A DNA stretch of 64,000 nt from Burkholderia sp. 8Y (GTDB lineage Bacteria; Pseudomonadota; Gammaproteobacteria; Burkholderiales; Burkholderiaceae): positions 2,153,476-2,217,475 of the forward strand of contig NZ_LR733520.1 of NCBI RefSeq assembly GCF_902506145.1. The letters run 5' to 3'. Position numbers and translations under genes: made by a program. The stretch's first letter is position 1. Each line of letters starts with the position of its first letter. Of this stretch, positions 18,601 through 26,388 are shown in pieces. A model generated the notes under the pieces. That model was given only the letters and a program-made list of their open reading frames with translations. It searched no databases and was not told the origin of the DNA.

Positions 18601-19017
18601 CAGCACTCGCCGCGCCTCGGTCATGAATGCTTCGTGCTCCGTGAAATGCTCAAGCGTCTCAAAGGAGTTGAGAACGTCCACGGAGGCATCCGGTAGAGGA
18701 ATCGCCGTCGCACTGCCATGCAGGAAACGCAGATTGGTTTGCTCCGCGTAACGCGCGCGCGCTTTGTTCACCGCCTGCTCGTCGATGTCCACGCCGATAA
18801 CCTGCTTCGCGGATTGCGCCAGCACCGCCGAGCCGTATCCCTCGCCGGAGGCGATGTCGAGCACTTCCTTGCCCTGGCAAAGCGTGGTCGAGAAGAGGTA
18901 ACGATGAAAGTGTTCGTACTGGATAGGACCGCCGACTCCCGGAAGATAGCGCTCCCCAGTGAACTCGTGGCCGCCTTCTGCGCCTTTGAATTTGAACGTT
19001 CGGCTAGTGCTTTTCAT
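15631..19017 (-). CDS. Multidomain methyltransferase - coiled coil - GT2-like - GT4 fusion protein
   Basis: This 1128-residue cytosolic protein has four visible parts. Residues about 20-230 are a class I SAM methyltransferase, with motif I EVLDIASGEGYG, acidic VIGVDIDEQAV, and LNSFETLEHF and VLRPDGLMIIST further on. Residues about 255-370 form a heptad-repeat coiled coil with near-repeats LTAETVRLTEA, LTVETVRLNEE and VRLNQECSRLNDQ. A SWWITKPLR motif and an Ala/Pro-rich linker follow. Next comes a GT2-like segment beginning TVVILHSGDERALRQCLAAL. The C-terminal 380 residues are GT4-like (SGSADVFWYMRIFQEFGFEV, later VIFVGGFAHRPNVDAV). ATG 19017 is chosen because AGGA lies 8 bases upstream; an in-frame TTG at 19062 lacks support. 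Methyltransferase-coiled-coil proteins can terminate O-antigen chains, as WbdD does. Here that is an inference. Confidence 0.85.
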   Translation of the reverse strand: MKSTSRTFKFKGAEGGHEFTGERYLPGVGGPIQYEHFHRYLFSTTLCQGKEVLDIASGEGYGSAVLAQSAKQVIGVDIDEQAVNKARARYAEQTNLRFLHGSATAIPLPDASVDVLNSFETLEHFTEHEAFMTEARRVLRPDGLMIISTPNRPVYSPPGAPPNEFHVRELDRGEFIAWLKSGFKNFVLYEQKPTAGSLLFREGREGAKQVTYWSEVAPNEYRATAGIVDPVYFVALASDGPLPEPDDDVLEGALSFARYDDARNQQIGAQLTEITRLTTETLGRGEEIGTLTAETVRLTEAVLERDAKVGSLTVETVRLNEEIVRLNQECSRLNDQLAVAKELNHRLSDQTNVISLLKGIGEQVRQSHSVLDQVQDGVRQSRAYIQIEAVLRGENEALKTQIAAIYGSTSWWITKPLRFAVRKLRGMRRGVAATPSPAAHQPAPPVPAASAAPVEASAAPAAAPVVTTAPVATAQTRALATVRPFVAHHNPRATVVILHSGDERALRQCLAALSEHADEVPVRVVVVGAQASAAAKQFNMDVLGDARTVASLDVLRDALGAPEGDYVVLLSDLLIAQAGWLEALVQGFARFDDAAAFAALVIDEQGVVRSAGAAIEADGRLKPNGVGLTAESPLVNAVTRVSSAGPGFVAIRTRTWQQIAADFGAETPFGAGLAGIALRIAELGEHIYCHPFARFVSLEQTVEREPNADEKWNDAYQRWALRERFETTFVSAGANGGPLTLAKRPKVVLIDAFVPKPDQDSGSADVFWYMRIFQEFGFEVSFIAAFEDKPVESYSDALRRWGVRVQYARGLESLNRLVMSEAAQADVVLAQRVIVARHVIEPLKMGVPHVKVVFGTVDLHYLREERAAIHERSAEALDLALSLRREEISAISKSDATIVVSRLEYDIVKRTLPAANVHRIPIPRLPTRSAKTFSDRSGVIFVGGFAHRPNVDAVTFLVNDIWPKVIARLPHAKLDIVGSNVTPEVQALHDPARGVTIVGFVENLDGVLERARLSVAPLRFGAGIKGKVVSSLLHGLPCVLSRVASEGMGLVNEEHVLEGDGAEEIANAIIRLHEDEALWNRLADAGFAAAMAEYSVESVAAKMASLLGSIGSSGTSHKLRANAFNVLA

Positions 19018-19131
19018 ATTGGATTTCCTACCGGCGACCGTCTGTGCAATCTGACCGGACAACGATGTCGTTGAAATATTCTGCCCTGCGCTGCAATCGC
19101 GCCGGGATACATGCTTTCTTTCGTCGTGGCA

Positions 19132-20568
19132 TCACGCCTTGGCGACTTCGACCTGCGTCATTGCCACACCGATCAGTTCGTGCCGGACACGCGAGGCATG
19201 AACCCTGAGCGGCACGGCGTCGTGAATCCAATGCAACTGGACATGACTATATTGAGTGCCCTCCGCCACAGCCACGTTGATCGTGAAATCTCCAATCGGC
19301 AGCACCGGCATGACGAACGAAAATTCCGCGCGCAGTACATCATTCTGCTCGCACCGCACAGGATTGTCGGCAAACGTTCCGAACGTGTTCGCGCCAAACA
19401 GGTCCTGGCCGCGGTCGTTCTTGATATAGAAACCTATTATGGGCGAAGCAAGCGCTTCCCCGATCGCCACCGACACCTGCAATATCACGGACTCGCCGCC
19501 CACCACCCAGTCCAGCCGACGCCGCGCGGAATCGAGGATGGCTACGTCGGCGATTCGCGCGCCGCCCGAACCAAAAGACTGCGAATCCGGGTTGAACGGC
19601 AGGATTTCGATGTCGTTGCGCAAGGACGAGCCGTTGATCAGATCGCGGCGCACGTCACGGCTGGCGCCGCGACGAGGCGCGAGACCGGACGTGCTTCCAC
19701 CGCTCGCCGGCGTGCCCGCGCTGTAGTAGGCCTCGAGATAGGCGGTGCACACGTCGTCGGGATCGCCCTGCGCAACCACTTTGCCGTGATCCAGCCAGAT
19801 GGCCTTGGAGCACAGCTTGCGAATGGACGACGTGTCGTGACTCACGAACAAGATGGTCCCGCGCTTCTTGAACTCATGAAGAAAGCGGAAACACTTCTGG
19901 TTGAAGAAGGCGTCGCCGACGGCGAGGGCCTCGTCGATCACAAGGATGTCCGCGTCGACGTGAGCGATGACCGCGAACGCAAGACGGACGAACATTCCGC
20001 TCGAATACGTCTTGACCGGCTGGTCGATGAACTTGCCGATTTCCGCGAATTCGACAATGCTGTCGTAGCGTTCGTCGATCTGTTGACGCGAGAGTCCGTA
20101 CAGCTGCGCATTGAGATAGACGTTCTCGCGCCCGGTGAATTGCACGTCGAAGCCGGAACCCAGCTCGAGCAGCGCGGCAACCTTCCCCTGGACCGAGATG
20201 GAGCCCGAAGTCGGCGCAAGCGTTCCGCAGACGATCTGAAGCAAGGTGCTTTTGCCCGAGCCATTACGCCCGATGATTCCGACTGTCTCCCCGACGGCGA
20301 CGGAGAAAGTCACGTCGGACAAGGCGGAAAAGGTCGTGGGATCAGCGTTGGCAGCGTTGTCGCCTGCGGCGGATGCGCGCGCGGCGAAGCGCCTCGCGAC
20401 GCCCCGAATGCTGCGCTTGAGCCGATCCGATGGTCGAGCGTAGGACTCGTATGCCTTGCTAATGCGGTGCGCCTCGATTGCCGTGCCACCAGAACTCAAC
20501 AGTTGTCCTTCCAACCCGCCTCCATGCGAAGACTGAGACGGCCAAACAGGAGCGTCGTGCGTGCCCAC
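19132..20568 (-). CDS. wzt: ABC transporter ATP-binding protein, Wzt type with C-terminal glycan-binding domain (copy 1)
   Basis: This is the ATPase of an ABC-2 polysaccharide exporter (478 residues). The ABC domain spans about residues 35-275, with Walker A GRNGSGKST, Q-loop region LELGSGFDVQFTGREN, signature YSSGMFVRLAFA, Walker B ILVIDEAL and switch His in LFVSHDTSS. A linker and a beta-rich Wzt_C-type domain of about 180 residues follow (VILQVSVAIGEALASPIIGF, GVAMTQVEVAKA at the end), which in O9a/O8 systems recognises the finished chain. It is transcribed away from wzm and is followed downstream by the methyltransferase fusion gene (114-base gap). A second wzt follows wzm, so the single permease has two candidate ATPases. 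Confidence 0.93.
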   Translation of the reverse strand: MGTHDAPVWPSQSSHGGGLEGQLLSSGGTAIEAHRISKAYESYARPSDRLKRSIRGVARRFAARASAAGDNAANADPTTFSALSDVTFSVAVGETVGIIGRNGSGKSTLLQIVCGTLAPTSGSISVQGKVAALLELGSGFDVQFTGRENVYLNAQLYGLSRQQIDERYDSIVEFAEIGKFIDQPVKTYSSGMFVRLAFAVIAHVDADILVIDEALAVGDAFFNQKCFRFLHEFKKRGTILFVSHDTSSIRKLCSKAIWLDHGKVVAQGDPDDVCTAYLEAYYSAGTPASGGSTSGLAPRRGASRDVRRDLINGSSLRNDIEILPFNPDSQSFGSGGARIADVAILDSARRRLDWVVGGESVILQVSVAIGEALASPIIGFYIKNDRGQDLFGANTFGTFADNPVRCEQNDVLRAEFSFVMPVLPIGDFTINVAVAEGTQYSHVQLHWIHDAVPLRVHASRVRHELIGVAMTQVEVAKA

Positions 20569-20939
20569 AGCTGACCAGCGCCTGAAATCAAAACGGATAA
20601 TATTACAGCATTCCCCGTGCGAAAAAACGACAGCGCCCCAGTACCCGCGCCGGCCCGTCTCTGCCGAAAATCCGCGCCGCCCGCCGTGGGATTGCGCCGC
20701 GACGAATTCGCCCGCGCACGACTATTGCGATTCTTACACTTCGACACAGCCTCCGCGATATTACTGGCGGCGTCGCCAATAATGCGTGTGAGATAATTCT
20801 GCGTTTATCGCCACCCGGGCCGGCCGGCGCCAGTCTGCCGCTGCAAGAAATTCCAGACCCTGGCTCCGCGCAAGCTCGACAGCGCGCTTTGGGCGAATCA
20901 AGCGCCCGGCCTTATTACCTGTTGAATCCAAGATCGTCT
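20569..20939. other. Divergent intergenic region between wzt copy 1 and wzm
   Basis: These 371 bases lie between two diverging transport genes and must contain promoters for both. AT-rich stretches stand out from the GC-rich background: ATAATATTAC near 20596 on the wzt side and GTGAGATAATTC near 20785 on the wzm side. Either could hold a -10 box, but I find no well-spaced -35 partner. No RfaH ops or JUMPStart element is seen. An in-frame start for wzm at 20889 would shorten the gap. Confidence 0.4.
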
Positions 20940-21767
20940 ATGCAAAGCTTCAGCGTTTCGCCGCGGTATCTTGCTGCCTCTCTTTTGAAGAACAGACGAC
21001 TCATGTTCGACTTGGGACGACGCGACGCGGTCGGCCGCTACAAGGGCTCGTTTCTCGGCATTTTGTGGTCGTTGCTCACACCGCTGCTTATGTTGTGCAT
21101 TTATACGTTCGTATTCAGCGAGGTCTTCAAATCTCGCTGGAGCGGCGGCGGTGCGCAGAGCGCCAGCAAGAGCGAGTTCGCGGTCGTGCTGTTCGCGGGC
21201 ATGATCATGTTCAATCTGTTCTCGGAGTGCATCACCCGGGCGCCGTCTCTCATACTTTCGAACGCGAACTTCGTCAAGAAGATCATCTTCCCGCTCGAGA
21301 TCCTTCCTTGTGTCACGCTGCTCTCGGCGCTGTTCCACTTCTGCGTGAGCGTGTTCATTCTGCTGATCGCCGAGTGGCTAATTGTCGGTTCAGTGCCCGT
21401 CACGGCGTTCATGTTGCCGATCGTGCTCCTGCCGCTGTGCGTGCTGATACTCGGCATCAGCTGGGCGCTGGCCGCGACGGGGGTCTATCTGCGCGACATC
21501 GGACAAACCATCGGAATCCTGGTCACGGCGCTCATGTTTCTGTCGCCGGTATTCTTTCCGGTGTCGTCCCTGCCGGAACAGTTCCGCTCGCTGGTATACA
21601 TGAATCCCATGACGTATCCGATCGAACAGAGCCGCGACGTGCTGGTTTGGGGCGTATCGATTGACTGGTCGCGCTGGAGCGTGTACTCGGGCATCGCCCT
21701 CGTCGTCGCCTGGTTCGGCTTCGCATGGTTCCAGAAGACGCGCAGAGGGTTCGCCGATGTCATCTGA
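20940..21767 (+). CDS. wzm: ABC-2 type polysaccharide export permease
   Basis: This 275-residue ABC-2 membrane protein moves undecaprenyl-linked glycan across the inner membrane. It has six hydrophobic segments. The cytosolic amphipathic N-terminus contains the family motif DLGRRDAVGRYKGSFLGILW, and PVFFPVSSLPEQFRSLVYMN followed by NPMTYPIEQSRD stands before the last helices, as in Wzm/KpsM proteins. ATG 20940 gives the usual length; an in-frame start at 20889 would add 17 residues not typical of the family. The next gene, a second wzt, starts 11 bases before this stop, so the pair is translationally coupled. Confidence 0.93.
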   Translation: MQSFSVSPRYLAASLLKNRRLMFDLGRRDAVGRYKGSFLGILWSLLTPLLMLCIYTFVFSEVFKSRWSGGGAQSASKSEFAVVLFAGMIMFNLFSECITRAPSLILSNANFVKKIIFPLEILPCVTLLSALFHFCVSVFILLIAEWLIVGSVPVTAFMLPIVLLPLCVLILGISWALAATGVYLRDIGQTIGILVTALMFLSPVFFPVSSLPEQFRSLVYMNPMTYPIEQSRDVLVWGVSIDWSRWSVYSGIALVVAWFGFAWFQKTRRGFADVI

Positions 21768-23193
21768 GGTCGTGATTCGCGGCACGCGTCTAGGCAAGGG
21801 ATTCGACTCATACGAGCGGCCCACGGACCGGCTGAAGCAGAGCATTTACGGTGCAGCCAGCAGGGCCGTAGTGGCTCCATCCGCGCGCCGCTTCCTGAGC
21901 GCGCGCGCGCGCGGCTGCGTGCGGACTTTCTGGGCGCTCAAGGACGTCGACTTCGAGGTCTCCCGGGGGGAAACGGTTGGCATCATCGGCCGCAACGGCT
22001 CGGGAAAGAGCACGCTGTTGCAGATCATCTGCGGCACCCTCGCGCCGACGGACGGAGAGATCGAAAGACGCGGGCGCATTGCAGCGCTGCTCGAACTGGG
22101 TTCCGGTTTCGACGTCGAATACACCGGCCGCGACAACATCTATATGAACGGACAGCTCCACGGCCTGAGCCGGGAGCAGATCGACGCGCGGCTGGACGAA
22201 ATCATTGCTTTCGCGGACATCGGTGAGTTCATCGATCAGCCCGTCAAAACGTATTCCAGCGGCATGTTCGTGCGTTTGGCGTTCGCCGTGATCGCCCACG
22301 TCGACGCGGACATCCTGGTCATCGACGAAGCGCTCTCGGTGGGAGATGCATTCTTCACGCAGAAATGCATGCGCTTCCTGCGCCGCTTCCAGCAGACCGG
22401 AACCGTGCTATTCGTGAGTCACGATTCCTCGGCCGTGCGCAGCCTGTGTGATCGCGTGATCTGGCTCGATCACGGCACGCTCCGTGAAATGGGGGAAGCC
22501 AAGCGGGTCTGCACGAGTTACTTCGAAACGTTCTATGAGCGCCAGCAGCCTGAACGCAGCAATGCGCGCCGAGACGATGGCGGCGAAGGAATGGCGCAAC
22601 AAGTCAGGCGCCTCGCAGCGCTACGTGCCGACGCGCAGACCGCCGATCAACGGCAGCGTTTCATCGCCGCTGCGAAAGACGAAGCGGCGCCCGTCGTCCT
22701 GCGGCCGCTCGCCGTCGACACGCAACATCTGCCCGCCGCCCGCCCGAAGCCGATCATTCGCACAACCACGCTGCTGGGCGAGGAAGGGGGCGCAATAACG
22801 TGGGTCGTCGGCCGAGAGCACGTGCAACTGGTCGTGCAGTTGGACAACTCGCTGGAGGGCGACACGCCCATCGTCGGTTTCGTGGTCAAAGACCGGCTCG
22901 GTCAGCCACTTTTCGGTGACAACACTTCTTTCACATCGAGCGTGCCAGCGCCAGCCGACGAGACGAAGCGGATCGCAGCGCGGTTCATGTTCGAGATGCC
23001 TACGCTTCTTCCCGGCGAGTATGCGATCAGCGTCTACGCTGCGCGACGTACGATGGCGGAAGACGTCCTTCTCGACGCCGTGCTCGATGCGTTGATCATC
23101 CGGTCCGAATCCACTGCCGTCGCAACGGGTATCGTCGGAATGCGGATGAGTAATATCAATTTGTTCGTCGCTTCGGAACTCGAAAAGGCGTGA
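21757..23193 (+). CDS. wzt: ABC transporter ATP-binding protein, Wzt type with C-terminal glycan-binding domain (copy 2)
   Basis: This 478-residue ABC ATPase is coupled to wzm. ATG 21757 lies inside the end of wzm, with AGAGGG about 9 bases upstream. Motifs are complete: Walker A GRNGSGKST, LELGSGFDVEYTGRDN, signature YSSGMFVRLAFA, Walker B ILVIDEAL and LFVSHDSSAV. The nucleotide-binding domain is almost identical to copy 1 in its core. The linker (about residues 265-320) and the C-terminal Wzt_C-like domain (VQLVVQLDNSLEGDTPIVGF, GIVGMRMSNINL) have diverged clearly. This pattern says the two genes come from a duplication in which the ATPase part was kept and the substrate-recognition part changed. 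Confidence 0.93.
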   Translation: MSSEVVIRGTRLGKGFDSYERPTDRLKQSIYGAASRAVVAPSARRFLSARARGCVRTFWALKDVDFEVSRGETVGIIGRNGSGKSTLLQIICGTLAPTDGEIERRGRIAALLELGSGFDVEYTGRDNIYMNGQLHGLSREQIDARLDEIIAFADIGEFIDQPVKTYSSGMFVRLAFAVIAHVDADILVIDEALSVGDAFFTQKCMRFLRRFQQTGTVLFVSHDSSAVRSLCDRVIWLDHGTLREMGEAKRVCTSYFETFYERQQPERSNARRDDGGEGMAQQVRRLAALRADAQTADQRQRFIAAAKDEAAPVVLRPLAVDTQHLPAARPKPIIRTTTLLGEEGGAITWVVGREHVQLVVQLDNSLEGDTPIVGFVVKDRLGQPLFGDNTSFTSSVPAPADETKRIAARFMFEMPTLLPGEYAISVYAARRTMAEDVLLDAVLDALIIRSESTAVATGIVGMRMSNINLFVASELEKA

Positions 23194-23253
23194 TAAACAC
23201 CGCCGAGGCGCCCTACGCTTGCCTGATGAACCACGTTCCTTTCTGTTGAGCAT

Positions 23254-25416
23254 ATGACGATCGGCCAGGACGACCGAGACCAGACAGCCACTGCCGGCAC
23301 ATCGATGCAACCGTCGCAAAGTGAGCCCGACCTGCGCCAGGCGCACGCGCGCATTGTCGAGCTCGAGGATCAACTCGCTCGCGCGCTGGCAGATCTCCAA
23401 CAACAAAGCGCCGCCGAGAGCGAGCGCGTGAAACTCGCTGTCGAGTTGGATCGAATGCGCCATTCGCCGTCGTGGCGCGTCACCGCCCCGTTACGACACG
23501 CCGAGACGATCGCAAAGGCCGCGAAGATTCTCTTCGATACGGTGCGGCGTCAGGCTCAGGCGCGCAACGGATACGGACGTGCGCTCACCTACTATGCCGG
23601 CATGGCACGTCGGGAAGGCATCTCCGGCATCAAGGCTCGCTTTCGACGCGTCCGCAGCGGTGCGGGTTTCAGCGACTGCGTCCCGTCCGATGAGGACTAT
23701 CGAGCGTGGGTTAGCGAGTACGACACGCTGGGCCCTGAACAACGCCGGCGAGCCGAGAGCCTGCTGGCGTCCCTCGCTAGAAAGCCGCTCATTTCGATCA
23801 TCGTTCCCACGTACAACAGCGATCCGGCTTTGCTCCGGGAGATGATCGAGTCGGTCAGAGAACAGATTTATCCCAACTGGGAACTCTGTATTGCCGATGA
23901 CGCGTCTACCGATCCTGCCGTTGCCGAAAGTCTGCGCGCGTGGATCGCGCAGGACGCGCGCATCAAAGTCGTCTTTCGCGCGACCAACGGTCATATCTGC
24001 GCAGCGAGCAATAGCGCGCTCGAACTTGCCGCAGGCGAATTCGTTGCGCTCCTGGATCACGACGACATACTGCCCGCCCATGCGCTTCTGATGGTGGCTA
24101 GCTATATCGATGCCAACCCGGGCGCGCGCATGCTTTACAGCGACGAGGACAAGCTCGATTCGCACGGTCTGCGTACGACGCCATATTTCAAGCCAGACTG
24201 GAATCCAGTCCTCTTCCTGACGCAGAACATGTTCTCTCATCTCGGTGTTTTCGAGACTGCGCTCGTCAGGCAGGTTGGAGGATTCCGGATTGGCTTGGAA
24301 GGAAGTCAGGACTATGACCTCGCGCTCCGTTGCCTGGCGGTCGCGGGCGCCGACGCGGTCGTGCACATACCACATGTGCTTTATCACTGGCGAATCACGC
24401 CGGTCAGTACAGCGGGCAGTGCCAGCAATAAGCCGTATGCCCTGCAAGCAGCCGTTCGTGCTGTGAATGGACATTTGCAGCAAACGGGCGTGGCAGCCTC
24501 CGTCGAACCCATCTTCGGCGATTCCGGCCTGCTCCGCGTGCAGTATTCGACGCCCTGGCCGCTGCCAAAAGTGTCGATCATCATCCCGACGCGCGACGGG
24601 CTCGCATTGGTCAGGCAATGCATCGACAGCATTCTTCAGAAGACCACTTATCGAAACTTCGAGATCATCGTGGTGGATAACGGAAGTGTCGAAGCTGAAA
24701 CGCTCGACTACTTTCGAGAGATCGTCAAGGACGCTCGGGTTCGCGTGTTACGCGACGAATCCCCGTTCAATTTCTCCGCGCTCAATAATGGCGCGGCCGC
24801 GCAGGCAACCGGCGACTATCTCTGTCTTCTGAACAACGATATCGAAGTCATTTCGCCAGACTGGCTGAACGAGATGGTGGCGATCGCATCGCAACCGGGC
24901 AATGGTGCGGTGGGCGCGGCGCTCTGGTATCCGAACAATACGCTTCAGCACGGCGGCGTGCTGATCGGGCTCGGCGGCATCGCGGGGCATATGCATCATT
25001 CGTTACAACGCGGCAGCCTCGGCTACTTCAATCGAGCGGTCGCCGTTCAGAACCTTTCGGCAGTGACAGCTGCCTGCCTCGTGATCCGGCGCTCCATCTA
25101 TGAAGAAGTGGGCGGCCTGCACGAGGAACTCGCCGTCGCCTTCAACGACATCGATTTCTGCCTGCGCGTGCGGGAAGCAGGTTACAAGAACGTTTGGACG
25201 CCGTTCGCCGAGCTCTATCATCATGAATCCGCGACCCGTGGATCGGACATGAGTTCGGAGAAATATCAACGCTTCCTGAAGGAAATCCGCTGGATGGAGG
25301 AGCGCTGGGCCGGACACTTCGAGCTAGACCCTGCTTACAATCCGAACCTGTCGCTGAGCGTCACGGTTCAGCCTTTCACCCTTGCGTCGCCGCCCCGTAT
25401 CGAGATGTTGCAGTGA
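23254..25416 (+). CDS. Tandem GT2 glycosyltransferase with N-terminal coiled coil
   Basis: This 720-residue cytosolic protein has two family 2 domains. Residues about 28-75 form a short coiled coil (ARIVELEDQLARALADLQQQ), followed by a SPSWRVTAPLRH motif. The first GT-A domain begins near residue 175 (ISIIVPTYNSDPALLREMI) and has LLDHDDILPAHAL as its DXD region and EGSQDYDLALRCL downstream. The second begins near residue 435 (VSIIIPTRDGLALVRQCIDS) and has LLNNDIEVISPDWLNEMV and NDIDFCLRVREAGYKN. Such double-GT2 proteins often build a disaccharide repeat. It lies 60 bases after wzt copy 2 on the same strand. The stop is followed by a hairpin shared with the converging gene. Confidence 0.9.
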   Translation: MTIGQDDRDQTATAGTSMQPSQSEPDLRQAHARIVELEDQLARALADLQQQSAAESERVKLAVELDRMRHSPSWRVTAPLRHAETIAKAAKILFDTVRRQAQARNGYGRALTYYAGMARREGISGIKARFRRVRSGAGFSDCVPSDEDYRAWVSEYDTLGPEQRRRAESLLASLARKPLISIIVPTYNSDPALLREMIESVREQIYPNWELCIADDASTDPAVAESLRAWIAQDARIKVVFRATNGHICAASNSALELAAGEFVALLDHDDILPAHALLMVASYIDANPGARMLYSDEDKLDSHGLRTTPYFKPDWNPVLFLTQNMFSHLGVFETALVRQVGGFRIGLEGSQDYDLALRCLAVAGADAVVHIPHVLYHWRITPVSTAGSASNKPYALQAAVRAVNGHLQQTGVAASVEPIFGDSGLLRVQYSTPWPLPKVSIIIPTRDGLALVRQCIDSILQKTTYRNFEIIVVDNGSVEAETLDYFREIVKDARVRVLRDESPFNFSALNNGAAAQATGDYLCLLNNDIEVISPDWLNEMVAIASQPGNGAVGAALWYPNNTLQHGGVLIGLGGIAGHMHHSLQRGSLGYFNRAVAVQNLSAVTAACLVIRRSIYEEVGGLHEELAVAFNDIDFCLRVREAGYKNVWTPFAELYHHESATRGSDMSSEKYQRFLKEIRWMEERWAGHFELDPAYNPNLSLSVTVQPFTLASPPRIEMLQ

Positions 25417-25426
25417 CGAGTCCGCA

Positions 25427-25445
25427 GCATCCGCGCGCCGGATGC
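25427..25445. terminator. Possible bidirectional hairpin between converging glycosyltransferase genes
   Basis: GCATCCG at 25427-25433 pairs perfectly with CGGATGC at 25439-25445 around a five-base loop, in the 30-base gap between two converging genes. There is no T-run, so termination is only suggested by position. Confidence 0.4.
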
Positions 25446-25446
25446 T

Positions 25447-26388
25447 TCAGCGGGCCTGATAAGGTCCGAGGCGCTGCCTCAGCCCGTCACGGATGCCGCG
25501 CCACACCATCAGCAGATGCTGCTTGCGTTGATTGGGAAAGAAACAATAGATGAGCACGCGCCCCGGCAGTTTCACCAGTTCGGTGCTCTTCCACGTCGCC
25601 GGCATGTTCGAACGGGCGATCAACGCAATCACATTTCGAAACTGATAATAGTGACGCAGCGGTCCGTGCATTGGATAAGTGCGCCCTAGCACGCGCACCG
25701 GCTCGCCGCCGAGTTGGTGGCTGAGGCGCACCCACGGAACGCCGACCACGCGAAAGCCTAGCCGCCTCGCTCTTACGCACCATTCGAGATCGACGTAGTC
25801 GATAAAAAGCGCATCTTCCATCGGGCCGATAGACGGCCAGAAGCGCAGATTCAGGCACGAGCCGGACGAGATGAGGAAGTCGACATCGATTGGGACATTT
25901 CCTTCCGGCGCGATACGCCCGAGCTTCCACCATTGAAAACGAACGAATGCCGCCACGCCGCCGAGCCGGGCGTCCTCGTACGCGGGACCCGCTAGCGCGA
26001 TGCGTTCGCCGCTAGCATTGGAAGCGGCAAGAATTTTGGGCAGCTCCGTTAGCAACGAGCTGGGCGGCTCGCTATCCTGATCGAAAAGAATGGCGAAATC
26101 GAAACCCGCGCGGATGAGCGCCTCGACTCCCTGATTGATGGCAGTTGCGATACCCAGGTTCTCAGCGTTCGCCCGATAGTCGATATCCAGCGACAATCCG
26201 AGCGTCTCGGGCGTCCGAGCGGTGGGCGTATTGTCAATTACGACGCAATGAAGACGTGCGGCAAGACGGTTGACTCGTTCGATGCACGCTTCGTCGGGCT
26301 CATAGAATACGACGACCGCGCCGGTGCGATGTGACACGGAAGCGGCGTTCAACGATCTGCCAGCGAAAGTCGCAACGCTTCTTGCCAA
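25447..26388 (-). CDS. GT2 glycosyltransferase, probable rhamnosyltransferase
   Basis: This 313-residue family 2 enzyme begins GAVVVFYEPDEACIERVNRL, has LSLDIDYRANAENLGIATAI and the motif FAILFDQDSEPPSSLLTELP. The DQDS form of the metal motif, together with VDLEWCVRARRLGF further on, is usual in rhamnosyltransferases of O-antigen loci. It is the last gene of the rfbB-rfbA-rfbC-rfbD run and overlaps the end of rfbD by about 40 bases if it starts at 26388. A GTG at 26337, just past the rfbD stop, is an alternative start that keeps the whole fold. Use of dTDP-L-rhamnose is inferred from this context. Confidence 0.85.
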   Translation of the reverse strand: MARSVATFAGRSLNAASVSHRTGAVVVFYEPDEACIERVNRLAARLHCVVIDNTPTARTPETLGLSLDIDYRANAENLGIATAINQGVEALIRAGFDFAILFDQDSEPPSSLLTELPKILAASNASGERIALAGPAYEDARLGGVAAFVRFQWWKLGRIAPEGNVPIDVDFLISSGSCLNLRFWPSIGPMEDALFIDYVDLEWCVRARRLGFRVVGVPWVRLSHQLGGEPVRVLGRTYPMHGPLRHYYQFRNVIALIARSNMPATWKSTELVKLPGRVLIYCFFPNQRKQHLLMVWRGIRDGLRQRLGPYQAR

